From Pisaster brevispinus (Eukaryota > Echinodermata > Asteroidea > Forcipulatida > Asteriidae), in contig JAMKCF010000006.1 in assembly GCA_023634235.1 (NCBI GenBank), forward strand, positions 4,247,421 through 4,311,420: a stretch of 64,000 bases of DNA. The letters run 5' to 3'. This document shows positions 22,401 through 35,659 of the stretch, in pieces; position 1 is the first letter of the stretch; every line of letters begins with the position of its first letter. The notes below the pieces were generated by a model. The model saw only the letters and a program-made list of their open reading frames with translations, was not told the origin of the DNA and ran no database searches. A program made the position numbers and the translations under genes.

Positions 22401-25400
22401 GAGGCAAAGGAAGATTGCTATCAAATATACTTTAATAAGTAAATAAAAAGCTTGCTTCTTTTGGAAAACTCCTTTTGATATAGAACTTGTTTCTGTTTTT
22501 TTAAAGAACACAAGTTCTTTATTCGAGAGCAAACTCCTTAAGAATATCTATAGGCAAAGGAAGGTTGCTATCAAATATCCTTCAATCAGTAAATAAAAAG
22601 CTTGCTTCTTTTGGAAACCTCTTTTTGATATAGAACTTGTTTCTGTTTTAAGAACACAAGTTATTAAAGAACACAAATTATTAAAGAACACAAGTTATTA
22701 AAGAACAGAAGTTATTAAAGAACACAAGTTATTAGAGAGCAAACGTTGAACACGACAACATTTTGAACTAATTTTTACCCTGATGGAAAATCATAAAAAT
22801 CTTCGGAGAAGTGGAACTCATCTGCCTTGGTGGTCGGGTAGTAAACCCTGACATCTTGATGTAGGGTAGCCTTGGCAGGTTGAGTATTGAGTAATACTTG
22901 ACGAGCTGATTTAATCTGAGTAGTGTCCGAGGCACGCTCAGCACTCATTACTAGGAAGGGCAGCTCGGTGTCTGAAGAGAAAAATAAACCTTTATTTTCA
23001 CTTGACTGCTTTTGTTACATCAGTACATGTAAACCTGTTTATGATTGTAGTCTTGTCATTTAGCCTTCGAGAAAGACTCTGCTAGGGTCGAAACGTCAGG
23101 CCACTAACTATTTTTTTGCATTTATACCATAGGTCCTTTTGGTTGGTAAGCAGTTTGCAACAGCTAATACTATTTTTACTTTTAAACTGTGAAAAAGATG
23201 AGAATGATTAGTTGTTCGTAACACCTCTTGTTTTTTGTTTGTTTTGGGTTCTGTTTGTTTGTTTGATTGTTGTTTACTTCATGTTATTATTATTTTTTTT
23301 ATTTTGTGTGTGTCCTTGCTGAACATCTTGTTTTTGTCACAGCAAAAACATACAAGCAGTTACAGTTCATTTTATCTTATACGTGTTAAAATGCATTATT
23401 CGCTGCATGCATACATACAGTACGGTTGACGTCTGTCAGCTGGTGGTAACCATAGTGAAAAACACAATGTACGAGGTCAATCTTTTTGCAAACAAGGAGA
23501 AATTGTCGGTATACAATTTCTAAATATGACGTTCACTTACAGGTTCCTTTAACTCAAAAGTCTTTCTACATTTCCTAAATAATGTCCTTGTATAGCAAGT
23601 CCTTATACAACACCTAAATATGGCAGTCTCTCGGGCATAAATCCAACTGCCTGAAGGAAGTCCTTTGCTCCCTCGATGATAGCCACTTTGTCTTGGAAAG
23701 CTTTGTTGTGCTCAGAGATCTTACGATACCTCTCATCACTTGGACTGTTACTCACGTTGTCAAGGTACCTGATGTGCATAAAAAAAAGCAGGACTCATTG
23801 AATTTTACTAGAGTCCGGGATGAGAAATTTCTTTCTTTTTTTTATCAGAATTCAGATTTTTTTTTATGTCTGCCTCTGAAACCTGCCGTTCTGCATCTGG
23901 TATATTAAGGCTTTGTGCGAATTTGCGGCTACAGCTGCGGCTACACCTGTGGCTACAGTTAGATTTCCTTGTCATCATGCGTTAAAGTATAGTACATCCT
24001 TAGCAACACCCTTAGCAACAGCCGTAGCCAGAGCCACTAATTCGGATACGGCCTTACTTGCATTAACTTGCACAAAAGATCAATGTGCATGAAATCTGGC
24101 TCTGTCCTGCTGGCAAAGTTGCAAAACAAAAATTATCCTCTCAAAAGAACAAAGAAGAAAAATAAAAAACAACAACTCAGATGAAAAAAAACAAACAAAT
24201 AATCATAATTAGGAAACTGTTGATATAAACATTTATGTTTTACTTGCACAGAATCTGTAGACAGATATGAAGCCTCTCTTTGTTTCTGCACAGTGAATGA
24301 ATCATCAGCACGGAAGCCTCCAGAGGTCTGTACATAAGCATCTGTGTAGAGTTACATAATAATACAAATAATCAAACATACAATATTAAGCCCCTTATAT
24401 TATATGCAGAGCCTCAGGGTGGTTTACCCCAAAAAATAACAAAGCAAAATAGCCAAAGAAACAGTAGGAAAAAAAGGTTAATCATCAACATAATGAGTAT
24501 TATATACCGCACACAGCAATTTTTTTTTTATTTGGAATTTGAGAAGACTTAGAAGTGGTCACTATCACTCCATGATGATGGGGGTCCATTCAACATTGAT
24601 CAGGACTGAAATACAAAATGGCCACCCTACTTTGTGAGATGCCTCTCTTTATGCTTTGTTGGATTTAAATGGGGTATAAAATCATTTTCTGTTATTGGCT
24701 GAAGTGAAAACAACCGGGGACCAGCGTGTACACAATTATAGCCTGCTTATTTTTATAGCTGGAATACAACAACAACAAAAGAATGGTAGTTGGAGGGGAG
24801 GGGGGGGGGATCTTGAACTGCTATTTCCTTAAAGTTGACAGTATGTCAGACATAAATATTTCTCTTGAGGATTGGTAGGACTACGGGTATAAATTTTACA
24901 ATCAACATAAATTTTACAATCAACCCTCTAAATCTTTCCAAAGGGAAATATTTCTCTGGAGGATTGGTCCTGGATATGAACTTTGAACTTTCAATCACTG
25001 AGCTTTCAGATTGAAACTAATCAATATTATTTTTTAATAAATACCAATCCTGTACATTGTCTTTAAGATGAATGTAACCAAATCCATTCTACCCCCCCCC
25101 CCCCCCGCCCCACCCACCCCCACCATCCCTTTCCCGCTCCGTGAGCCAATAATGTCCTACTGACATGGCGGATTAACTTCCTTACTTTACCCCATAATTT
25201 TACCCAATTTATTTGCAACTCCCTGGGGCAAGGGGAAAGGAAACAGTCTGCATACAAATTACATCTAGTCATCCACATCAGTGCTGTGAGTATCCTTTAT
25301 CATAAATTACTTTCCCAACCCCCCCCCCCCCCCCCCTGAAAAAAAACCAAATAATTAAATTAATTTAAAAAACCAACCTATACTTCTAATAATAAATATT

Positions 25401-28400
25401 TATGGAAAGCCTGTTGGTTGTGACTGGTTCCCCGCTAAGGTTTGAAGAATGTAGTTGGATCTCCAAAGGCTGCCTTTAGTATTCCGCTCTACTTCGCAGG
25501 AGCTAACCTATCAAAGTGACATCTTACTTAACTGTACAATGGTAAAATTTGTTTACTTATTTATATCTTTATTTATTTTTGTATTACCAAGGAATCTATG
25601 AACTAATAATTACTTTAACTTCATCTAAGGGAAATAACCACATTGGTAATTGCTGTCGTTTTTGACAAAAAGTGGATATGTGGGGTTGGATTTAATATGA
25701 AACACAGTTCCTATTGACCTGTGTTTTCATTTGTCAGTCTGTGACAGCTGAGAAAAAAAACGAGAGCTAATAAATAGTGAGGATTTTAAACTGTCAGGTA
25801 GACCTGACGTAATTTGTAATCTTTTTTTGTTTTTGTTACTCTCTCTGTTTTTTGTTTGGTTTTTATGCGCCTCGGAATAAGTTTAGTCTTAGATAGATGG
25901 CACTTTACAAGTTTTAATTATTATTATTATTATTACCTGATTGTTTAAAAACTCACACGTTCAAACGATGGTCTGTAAAACATCACTTCAAAATGATAGG
26001 CGTACAAAATGCGTTTTTTCTTCAAAATGAAAAGACACCAAGATCTCACTGGATACTTGGGAATAATAACATGTACTTTCAGTCAAGTAAGTCATTTTGA
26101 AGTAACTTGGAAGTACATTTTGTTTATGTCTGCAAATGATGTAATCTACCTTTAACGTTAAGCAGGTACAAACAAAAATAAATGAAAAGAAGTCCATCAT
26201 GAAATATACAAAGACAACAATGGAGATCATAAAACGTGGTATTTGAAATTTAAAAATAAATAAATATAACTAAATGTTTCAGTCTGAAACCACACCAGTT
26301 ATCAATTGACTATCCCCCACAAAAAATGTTTCCATTTGAAATGCCATCAAAGTATTTTTTTTTTAAAGCATTTGAAGACCCCCATAAAAAATAAATAAAT
26401 AATAAACAATTATAAGAAATTTAATAAAAATAAAGTTTTAAAAAATGAAAATTAAATTTAAACAAAAATATTAATAATAAAAATGAAGAAAAAAATGAAA
26501 AAATAATTTTTTTATTTTTTTATTATTACATTATTAATATTAATATTTTATTTCCTTTTTTCCCCCTTTTTTTTCTTTTTTTTGGGGGGAGAGCATAACT
26601 ATGTTTGTGTTTATTAGAACTCTTTCCCAGTACCTACTTTCCTAAAATGTATCATCATGTGATCATTAATGGATGCCTTTGGGTAGATGGCGCTGCATCC
26701 AAAAGGACATTGGAAATAGACGCAGGGTACCGTTGTGGTGTCTCCTCCACTAACACTTCCTTCGGTGGCTGATTTTGTCATGGCAGGATCGTACAGGGAA
26801 TCGGTACTCATGTCTTCACTCATCTAAAATATCAAAATATTGTGACTAGTTTTAAAGGTATTATACAGAATTGGTAGAACTGACAAAATAGTCACAGACA
26901 GTGTTCATGTTTCATGTGATCAACATTATACATGAAATAACAAACCTGTGAAAAATTGGGCTTAATCCATTGTGAGGGCACAATTTTCAGAATGTAAGCA
27001 CGTTATCCTCATTTTTGGTTGTAAAAACCGAAATCAGCTGTTGCATTTTCTTTTAGGTTTTCTGATACAGTTTTCCTGAGTATGACTTCATTTCAGAGGG
27101 AAATAGTTCACCCCCAAAAAGGTTTTTGTATGAACTTCATAATCAGTAAGCTTTCTGACTAAACAAAAACAATAGTGTTTTTATCTTTACTAATCCAGTA
27201 TAATTCCTTTGAAAACAATTGTTATTTTCTTTCTTAAACTTTCAATATTGGTAATTGCCAAAGACCAGAATCTGTACTTTGTGTAACCCAAAATTTTAAA
27301 GTTAGCCCAAAATCAGTCACTGAAGTCACAAAAAATAGTGAAAAACCCTCTCATATGTTTTCATTGGTTTCAAACATCAGGTTTTTGACTCGCAAGATCA
27401 AAACTAATTGTTTTACTCATTTTTTTAAAAACTAAACCAATTCAAGCAAACATTACTCAAGAAATGTTTTCCGCCACAGCCATCTTTAGGCCATGTAAGT
27501 TATGTCCAAACCTGTGAACATTTAGTACCTTTCAGTCTTACCAGTGTTGTGCACTTTCTTTTAATAGATGTTAATATTTGCATCGGGGATAAATAACAAA
27601 TTTTGGTTTTACCCTTACACCGATGTGTAATAAGCACTGTAAACTCAGTGCTCTCCCGAGCTCTGTGAAAAAAAAATCCTTGCAGTACCCGCTGCTAAGG
27701 ATTCGGACCCACCTCTAGCCATCGGGCTAGCTCGGTGGTCTAGTGGTAAGACATCTGCTCTAGCAATGCAAAGGTCATGGGTTCGAATCCCACCCGAGTG
27801 ATTGCTTGTGGGTTTTTTCACAGAGCTCGGGAGAGCACTGAGTTTACAGTGCTTATTACACATCGGTGTAAGGGTAAAACCAAAAATTTACACTTTCTTA
27901 TAACAAGACATATCAGAGAAGATTGATTGTGCCACATTTCAATCTTATAGCTCTAGACTAAAACATGAAAAAGTGCAAACCTACGTGTTTTTTTACACTA
28001 TTTTCTCATTACTCCAATGACTGATTGAGCCTAAATTTTCACAGGTTTGTTATTTCATGTGTAATGCTGGGTTATACAAATTGTGGAAACTGGCCGTTGA
28101 CAAATAACAATGTTGTACATGGCGTTCTACTGGTTGAGTAAGAACTGTGTGTATTTTTCCCCTGGAGTAAATTTTTGTGCCCAAGTCGTTTAGATGGTTG
28201 CTCAGTGCTTTATTGAACTGATATAAACATTATTGTACGAAGTAAAAACATGCAGTTTGAAAGTCAACTTCCCAGCATATCACTGTATCAAATTGTAACT
28301 GCCCACAAAGAAAGACTTTTTGTTTTGTGTTCTCTATAGAACATGTAGTTTAACTGTCCTCAATTTTTTATAGTGGGCGTTCCAAAGTTAAAGTTAATAC

Positions 28401-29026
28401 AAACATTACAGTAATTTTTTTTAAATGAAAATCAGACAAAAAATAATGAACTGATTAATCTGAAGAAAGACCTTTTGTTTTTTGTTCTCTATAGAACATG
28501 TAGATCAACTGTCCTCAATTTTTCATAGTGGGCGTTCCAAAGTTAAAGTTAATACACAAATTACAGTGTAATTTAAAATGAAAATCAGACAAAACAAAAT
28601 GAACTGATTAATCTGATTACAGTTTATAGTTCTTTGGAAATGGAAACGAAACAAGAAGACAGTTTCAGAAACAATTGAACACAATGAAATACCAAACATA
28701 TCGTTCATTTTCTTTCACTTTCTCCGTACATAATGTGAAAATCTACAATGTTGTGACACTCACACAGGGTGCAAATCTTCCAGAGCATGCAGTCGCACTA
28801 ATCAGATAAAATGCATAATGCATCAAAAACATTACTTATCATACAACAGTCAATGCTTCATGCCATTTATCAATTTATAAAAGAGAAAAAAAAGAAAAGA
28901 GTAAAAAGAGTAAAACATTGAAAGAAAGAGATACACATTGAGGAGTAAAAGGTCCTGTACCTGGTAGTGATGAAGTGTCGCGACAGGATCAGCAGCCCCA
29001 TGAATGACTTCATCCTGCGTGGCCAT
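19406..29026 (-). CDS. UBXN6-like paralogue with PUB and UBX domains, lacking the N-terminal p97-binding segments (359 aa)
   Basis: Coding exons (minus): 29026-28961, 26823-26638, 24341-24244, 23768-23614, 22971-22779, 21691-21600, 20559-20414, 19549-19406 (TGA). Phases join to 359 aa. The ATG at 29026 has an in-frame TGA just upstream; that exon also has a good acceptor at 29058, so untranslated exons probably lie further right. Domains: a short Cys-containing segment CVYFQCPFGCSAIYPKASI (about 56-74); a PUB domain (about 85-170, LEASVLMIHSLCRNKERLH, then YLDNVSNSPSDERYRKISEH); and a UBX domain (about 247-340, RRYNYAIIRIRFPDGILLQG). Three exon lengths (98, 155, 146) and their phases equal those of the adjacent UBXN6, which supports tandem duplication. 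Relative to UBXN6 it lacks the N-terminal helix and the VIM, and it has 16 instead of 38 residues between the DFY motif and the UBX domain. p97 binding through PUB is possible but not shown. Confidence 0.85.
20655..21010. repeat. Tandem repeat, period about 105 bp, just over three copies
   Basis: Units begin AACTCAACACCCAAACTRTT or a variant near 20656, 20760, 20866 and 20970 (the last truncated). Each contains AAAGCATAATCAGTTTACTG and GTCCTCAGTCCAACACCATT. It lies between exons 6 and 7 of the UBXN6-like gene. Confidence 0.85.
21415..21575 (+). mobile_element. Penelope-like element 3'-end fragment (probable)
   Basis: GAGAAAGACTGCTTGTGCTA, CATCAGGCCATT and later GGTTGGTAAGCAGTTTGCAA are also present at 23050-23180 and in part at 61180-61230. 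This 3' sequence resembles ends I associate with Penelope-like elements of marine invertebrates; that class call is inference. Confidence 0.4.
21777..21905. mobile_element. MITE of the GGGGACACTAGGTGGCAGCAG family
   Basis: TTTGGGACACTAGGTGGCAG at the left end and GATCTGCTGCCACC with CAAA at the right end are inverted. The same family as 36073-36511. Confidence 0.6.
22384..22740. repeat. 145-bp tandem duplication followed by a 17-bp minisatellite
   Basis: CCTTAAGAATATCTAKAGGC starts the two copies at about 22386 and 22530, both with AATAAAAAGCTTGCTTCTTT. The second copy continues into about five repeats of TTATTAAAGAACACAAG (about 22660-22735). It lies next to exon 5 of the UBXN6-like gene. 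Confidence 0.85.
23050..23180 (+). mobile_element. Penelope-like element 3'-end fragment (probable)
   Basis: It contains GAGAAAGACTCTGCTAGGGT, CGAAACGTCAGGCCACTAAC and GGTTGGTAAGCAGTTTGCAA, paralleling 21415-21575. No frame of useful length is present. Confidence 0.4.
23907..24055. mobile_element. MITE of the GGCTAC-rich family
   Basis: AAGGCTTTGTGCGAATTTGC at the left end mirrors CACTAATTCGGATACGGCCTT at the right end imperfectly. The interior has GCGGCTACAGCTGCGGCTAC on the left and ACAGCCGTAGCCAGAGCC on the right, as at 4857-4990. Confidence 0.6.
26930..28062. mobile_element. 1.1-kb TIR element hosting a nested inverted SINE pair
   Basis: The left end ACATGAAATAACAAACCTGT and the next 20 bases mirror the right end at about 28017-28062 (ACAGGTTTGTTATTTCATGT) with few differences. 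No transposase frame is visible. The middle (27604-27885) is a pair of inverted tRNA-SINE pieces. It lies in intron 1 of the UBXN6-like gene. Confidence 0.6.
27604..27885. repeat. Inverted pair of tRNA-derived SINE (family D) segments
   Basis: A segment of about 65 bp, GGTTTTACCCTTACACCGAT onward (27606-27670), is essentially a perfect reverse complement of 27820-27884. The spacer carries the tRNA-like head on plus: GTGGTCTAGTGGTAAGACAT and GGGTTCGAATCCCACCC (27738-27800). The transcript would fold into a long hairpin. A diverged relative is at 59030-59180. Confidence 0.8.
28304..28613. repeat. 155-bp tandem duplication
   Basis: Two copies share TTCTCTATAGAACATGTAG, AGTGGGCGTTCCAAAGTTAA and AATGAACTGATTAATCTG, offset by about 155 bp. 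It lies between exons 1 and 2 of the UBXN6-like gene. Confidence 0.85.
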
Positions 29027-31931
29027 AATTCTCCTTCATCAGTCACGACACCCCCGTACACACTAAGAGACAAATCAGAGTTTGATGTCACTTGTTATCC
29101 GCCCGGCGGAAAAGACCCAGGGATCTTGTTATAAATCCTCCGATAGTGCTCCCAGTGAGATGCGACTGTAGTTTATAATAAAAAACAAAACGGTAATACA
29201 ATATTCAATGACAGCGGTTCCACTCCTTGTACGGGGATTCAGTACTTCCTGACTGACACTGTCTGCCGTCGCCCAGCTAAATATAATCACCTTAGAAATT
29301 GCGTAAAATGAAGTAGAAAAAAAAAAAAGCCCACACACAAAACGCGGGAAGAAAAAAAGGAAAAGATACACACACAAAAACAGTGTCTCTGAGCTGTATC
29401 TCGCGTCAAGGTCTCCAGATTCACTAATCCATTGAACAGAGTTTCTTTTTTTTTCGAGCAAATTAAACTCTGCTTAATTTTTGTTTTTGTCTTTCTTTAA
29501 TTCTGTTTTAATTAAACATTTAGAGCGGCATTTGGCTGCCATGAATTACTTGTAGGCCTATTCATGGATACAGAGATAGTGGATGAATAAAAGATGATGG
29601 ACTTCTTAAGGTGGATAAGATTGTTAAATAATTTAAAAAAAGAACGGATGATGATCCAATTTACATTTTGAAGACACCGTCTTGAATGTATCCCCTTGGG
29701 GACACTGTCTTGAACTCCTTCCCCACCCTTCAGACTGTGCTTTATATTTCAAGGACCCCATAGAAATTGTCACTGTATCCTCAAAACAAAAACAAAAACA
29801 CTAAGGGAGAAGAAAAAAAAGTACAATTGAAAAGAAAAGAAAGGTGTCATGGGAAGTCTTAATTCAGGTTAAAGTCAGGAGAAATGTTACCAAAATAGAT
29901 TGACTAACATAAAATCCCTGGCAGTCCCTTGGCAACGACATCACAAGAGAAAACACCCACACGAGAAGAAGAAAAAACCGCCCGACAGATAAGCATGATA
30001 ATTTGAGGTATATTATTCACACATGTCAGAATGTTACACTGCTGTTTGTTTATTTACATACATTTTAAATATATAAATAATATTAATTATAAAAGATCGC
30101 TTAAGGCCATAAAAAAACACAACAACAACAACACACATGCAAGATGACTGTCCTCCACGCCCGCATCCTTTTTTTGTCGCCACAAAGAATTTGTTTTTGT
30201 TCATGTATATTTGACTTCATCTTGGCATCATTCTATCAACAGTTGATTTAATTTACCCATATTTTAGACTGCTAGGTTCTTCAAAACCAACACATTTTTA
30301 GTTTGGCTTTTTCCTCCATGAAAAAAAACCCAAATACAGCAATAATAAAATGGCCCTCGTCTTCCTCTTTTTGAAAAACAAAACAAAAGTCCTCCTCTTT
30401 TTGAAAAGAACAAACAAACAAAAACCCCAAATAAACAGGATAATCAATAGGAGTATTTTAACGACTTTGCCATATACATTACCCATAGGATAACCTGCCA
30501 TGCAACTATATTTAGTGTTTATACTGATTGAATGGCATTTGCACCATAGCGCGTAATGTCATCTGTGTGCACTCGGTTTTAGTTTTTTGCTTTTTTGGCT
30601 GGGTTATTTTTTTCTTTCTCTGCAATAACTCTCCAGTCACGAAAAAAAGTTCAATCATGCGAACATATAGCACAGTAGTATGTCTCTCACCATTTACAAT
30701 GTGCGTAGCTCTTCACAGATTAAGTTTCGCCTTGTGTCACAGCAAAACAAGTCAGGATTCTTTGTAGCTCATCTTGTAGAATTGTAAGAGAGGCCGTTTT
30801 CAGAGGGCTACAATTCCATATTTCGTGTCGTCCGTCTTAGTCACTTTTGATCTGCAGTTCCAAATTTAGATCCTCCGTGCAGAATGTCAATGTGACTAAG
30901 CCGTTAACACAGGAAATATATCAGACTTCAACTTGTGGCTTCGCCCTCCCCCTTTTTTTGTGTGTGTGTGACTTCATCACTAATGCTCACAAGACAGCTT
31001 GGTCATTCATACACGGGGGTAAAACATGATTATAAAATGAATGACTGTAGAATTTACAAGGACTAACCAGGGCACATTGTTCAACTTGAGCATATTATCA
31101 GACAATTGTTGTGAGTTTCTGGGATTTTTTTTTGTGGTAAAAAAATCAAAATCAAAATCAAATCGTCATTGTTGTCCTCTGTGTGGCAGTGATGTAACCA
31201 GGCAAAGAAATAATTTAGGGGGCTATTTAATGTACCAAAACATTCATTTGTACCAAATGGCTCATGAGCCACCCAAGATAATATTTCTCTAAATTCTTTG
31301 AGTTTAAAGAAAAAATATTGATGCTAATTGCAAATGAACCCATGTCCTCAAATTATTTGAGATACTGTTTATTGAAGAATTTTAATTGATCAGATTTGTG
31401 AAAGGCAAATTACACAATGATTTTGTATTTCTATTACAGATAATAAGGTGCTACAACATGTAGCTCTCTGACTTTGTCAAAGGAAGTTCAAATACTGGAA
31501 AGATTTTAATTCAAGTGCATTTTTAAGTGAAATTGTTGGGGAAAAGGTTTGCACGAAAACGGTTTTGTTCGCTCGACATAATTATTCCCCATTGTGACTG
31601 TAACCCTCGGAGGTGAAAAACACCATGAGTGATTATATAACACCATGACTGATTGGACATGTCTAAATAATTGAGAATAATATAAGAACAAGAAAAAAAA
31701 ACAGCATTTAAAGACAACATAGTCAAAGATCACTGACTCCCCACACTAAAAGTCCAGTCCATATTTCCTGCGAATGCGAATGGGAGTTGCTTTCCCTGTC
31801 CATTTTTTTGTCCTATGGCTGTGCCAAAATTGTACCCATTATTTTGTCAAAATTTTGGGGGCAGCACACCTATGTGGTGGTGGGGGAGGGGGGGGGGGGG
31901 GGGAGTTGGATGGTTTAAGTACTGGTGCATG

Positions 31932-32151
31932 TAAGGGCCACGTCACACGAGGCAATTTACTGGCAACCAGTTCCAGGCGATCTCCGAGGTGAAAAGGCAT
32001 TCACATTTGAATGTTCACGTATTTTTCTTAGGGATCGTAAGACATTGTTTAAAAAATGACTCCTGTGCTACCAAAGTGGTCCTGTAGCATGCACTGCAGT
32101 TGGTCGCCTCCAAGTTGCCTGGAAAAGTTGCCTCGTGTGACAAGACCCTTA
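31932..32151. mobile_element. MITE with TAAGGG...GTCACACGAGGCAA ends
   Basis: TAAGGGCCACGTCACACGAG at the left end mirrors CTCGTGTGACAAGACCCTTA at the right end. Subterminal GGCAACCAG and TTGCCTGG words are also inverted. It is 220 bp and non-coding. Confidence 0.7.
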
Positions 32152-33061
32152 CAGTCAAGTTCTACTGTAGACATCTGATCCCAGTGGCCCGACTAGGAGG
32201 AGCTTGGGATTCACAAGCGAGACACTATTAAAAACCATAATGTGTTTCTCTGCACCCAGGTGTATTAATGGGGAATCTGTGAATGCTCGTTCCTTTTTTC
32301 AAGTTTAATGTAAAACACTCCGAGGCTTGCTGCATTAAGGTGTTTGATAGTATTTACTTTAATATTATTTATAACTCATACCATAATAGCAATAACAGAA
32401 GCCTTATATCATCTGGAAATTAGGTTCTCTACATATTTTATTATTGATATTAATAATAATTATTAAATATTTTCATTCCAATCAATATATTTCCATCCAT
32501 ACTATACAGAATTATATTATTGTAACATACTATGCCTAAACATGGGTTCCACAAGCTTGACACGTATCATTTGATGTAAATGTTCTACACACAATATGAA
32601 ACAAAGTTTGGTTTAAACCATGTAACTAGTGAACATTAAAAACAAAGCCCTGTTTCACAAGTTTCACAGGAAATTTCCTGGAGAATTTGGTTGACCTTTT
32701 CACACATGATATGCATGATACGCAAACCCTTGCAAAAAATCGTGGGAAATGGCTACCAGGCTCGTCAGAAATATGGCTGGCCCTACTAGGGAGTAGCACA
32801 ACCCTGGGGCAAGCATACTGGGTGTTCATTTTCCCAAGGGAAACTGCACCAAGTGTGAACAGAAACTGGGGTGGTAACAGGGTTTAAAATTCCCCAGGAA
32901 TTACCTGGGGTTTTATTTCATGGAAACTGGATCTGTAGTGTGATAAAGGGCTGAAGTATTAAGTAATCCATTACAGAATTACAGTACATGCACAGTGTGG
33001 TCTGACTGATTAACATGACTAAAGCTGAAAAAAAACTTGCACAGTTCTTGCCCTTCTTCCT

Positions 33062-33071
33062 ATATAAAATG

Positions 33072-33126
<55 letters not shown>

Positions 33127-33330
33127 GTGATAATAATAGTAATAATAATAGCTCATGGCGTTGTAACATTATTACTCCTGGTCACTGGGCCATTTATTTC
33201 ATCTCAGCTCCCTGGGGAGTATACAGCCTGAGCTGCCAAATACGTTAAATCAACCACAAATCAACCACAAGAACCATCTTTGCCCTCACAGGTACACATT
33301 AACTCCTGGGTGAAGAGAAGCAATATTTGC
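33062..33330 (-). mobile_element. SINE family A, 5'-truncated, with AAT tail
   Basis: Read on minus: CAGGTTAATGTGT-type body, CTGTATACTCCCCAGGGAGC, GGCCCAGTGACCAGG, then (ATT)n. The (AAT)n tail is expanded at 33071-33126. The head is missing. Confidence 0.7.
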
Positions 33331-34241
33331 TTTGTACATATTACAAAAAAACCAACAACAAAAAACAAGAAAAACAAAACGTGCATTTGTTTCATGCATA
33401 CTTTAAATACAAATTGTTAACATATAAAAATAAAAATAATATGCTAAATTGACACTTTACCTTTCACAGTAATTGGGGGGGGGGGGGAGATCCTTACATT
33501 GAGGCAATAATACTTGATCTACTAAAATGCAAATTTTTCTGCTTTATCCGGTTGACGTTTATGTCTTAGCGAATCCCAAATCCCCCGTGTGAATCATATT
33601 ACTGTATAGGGCAATTAATTCAATGCGTGTTCCTGTATGAATGTTAATGACTGAGCTGGTACAAAAGGTATGGATGTCGGTTATAGGCATGATTTGTGGT
33701 TCACGTATTCAGCTGTCATAGACTAGGTGCAAGTCGTGTGAGTATTCCAATTTCAACCCTCCTACTGTCCGACCAGTCAATATTCTTGAAGGTGTTTAAA
33801 AAAAAAAAAAGTCATTTTACTGAGCGTACAGCATTGTTTTTCATTTCCATCCACTGTGAAAACTTCATCAAATTTGGTGGTCATATTTAAAGGTCATTGA
33901 TTGGTTTTTGTCAGCGTAATGCTGATTTACAGGCCAAATTATCAAGAAAGATACGATGAAAGTCACCTGCGAAAGTTTCAATTGAATACAGTGTCTACTT
34001 GTTGAAAAAACAGCAACAAATCTGTAACGGTATTTTCATTACGAACATCAAATTCATCCACTTTCAGCCAGATGACAGCAGGTACCAACTGCATCTCTGG
34101 CCGCAGAATTCACAATTAGACACCACAAGAATTTGAACCGCCAAAACTCACCTTGAGGTGAGTTTTGAAGATCCAAACTTGTCAACATACTTATACTAAT
34201 CAACTGGGGCGTTTCAGATAAAAATAATTTCACAGGATCAG

Positions 34242-34611
34242 GGCTCAAAGTTAACACTGGCCCGAGGCCAGTGATTTTAGCAGTGATTTTAGCATCAGTT
34301 CAGTAAACTCACCACCAGACAAGCTTGCTGGGTCTTGTGTTTTTCAAGTGAATAATGATAGACAACCTCATTGTGCAATGTTGTTGTGAAAAAATGTTGG
34401 CTATGAATCTAATCAATATCTGTCAATTCTTAAGTACATACACATAAGACAAATGAGATAGATCTTCTCTTGTTCAACTCCTTTTGATTCTGGTCTTGCA
34501 AAATAACTTCTGGTCCAGTAAAAATTTTTTTAGCTACAAGCAGTCTTGTAGCTAAAATTTTAGCTACAAGCCCTGCAGTCTTGTGGATTTTCCCTCCAAA
34601 TTCAAGCCCTT
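34242..34611. mobile_element. MITE of the CAGGGCTCGAATTT family
   Basis: It starts CAGGGCTCAAAGTTAACACT, then GGCCCGAGGCCAGTGATTTT; it ends CCTCCAAATTCAAGCCCT. The same layout is at 62762-63134 and in fragments at 60310-61040. Confidence 0.65.
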
Positions 34612-35659
34612 TGGGATGCTTATTACCATTACCATCTTTATAACAGAGAGGCATTCAGTTCAAAATTACACATTGTTTTTCTGGGTCATTACCATTACCA
34701 GTATGTCACTACCTTTAAGTGAAAACGACAAACAAAATTCCTTATGTCTTGTCTGGATTTTCAAGGCAGATGCTTGTTATTTCCATTGCTGCAATCAAAA
34801 TAAGCAGCAATGGTGATTTTGGAGTTCTTCAGATGCTATTTTCTCATTTTTTTCACAGTATTTCAGACAGATGTATTCCTCTGGAGGATTGCACTGGTAT
34901 GAATGTTAGGCTTTTGGATTGAAACCAATTGGTTAATTTGTTTCTTTTCTTCTACGATAGCTACCTTTAAATGTTTTGGTTTTTTTTCAATCGCAGGAAT
35001 TTTATAGGTCATGATCTGCCCAACAGTGGGTCACATTTCAAGATAATTTGCATCCAATTAGGTCTTTTTGTCACGACTGCCGCTATGGAATATGAAACTG
35101 AGCTGAAAAAGATAACAATGCTAGGCATTCTTTATTCCTGGCTAGCCCTGGAAAAAAAAAGGGAATGTCTCTCTTAAAATAGATTTAAGACATACAGGTT
35201 AGGTAAAGTCAATGCGATTATCAAGAAAGGGAGTAAGCACAATTGTATCAGACCATTCTATTGTAACGACACAGCCCAAAAATACAGGCAGCCTTCACTA
35301 CAGAAGAAAAAGGATTTTTTAATTTTTTTAAATTATCATTTAATGCAAATGCTATCAAATTACCCAAATCACTAATAACAAAATTGTTCAACCGAAACCC
35401 CCAAAGTACCTGTTTCATTAAACAAAAACCATTTACATGTTTGATTAAAATGGGCAGATTTGTGGCAACACAGTTACATGTACATATTTTGCGATACTAA
35501 AGGCCGCCCAAACAAAACGGCGGTCAGTGTTTGTAAACAAAAGAAAATTCCATTAACATAAATTTCTTGTTTCAAGAGGGAATTTGTATTACCTCAAAAC
35601 ACACTGTATAAGAGAGTAAGAGACCAAGTCCAGAACTTCACAATAAGCAGTTTGGGATA

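Noticed and set aside
27738..27800. Functional tRNA gene (A and B boxes present)
   Set aside because: The anticodon and acceptor stems do not pair properly, a SINE body follows, and diverged copies exist. The same holds for 8340, 44043, 52577 and 55841.
29129..29461. 110-codon minus-strand ORF with hydrophobic Phe-rich stretch
   Set aside because: It derives from poly-A/T-rich DNA. It overlaps no supported exon and has no family resemblance.
32918..33169. Poly-leucine ORF
   Set aside because: Translation of an (AAT)n SINE tail on the minus strand. The plus-strand poly-Asn ORF has the same cause.
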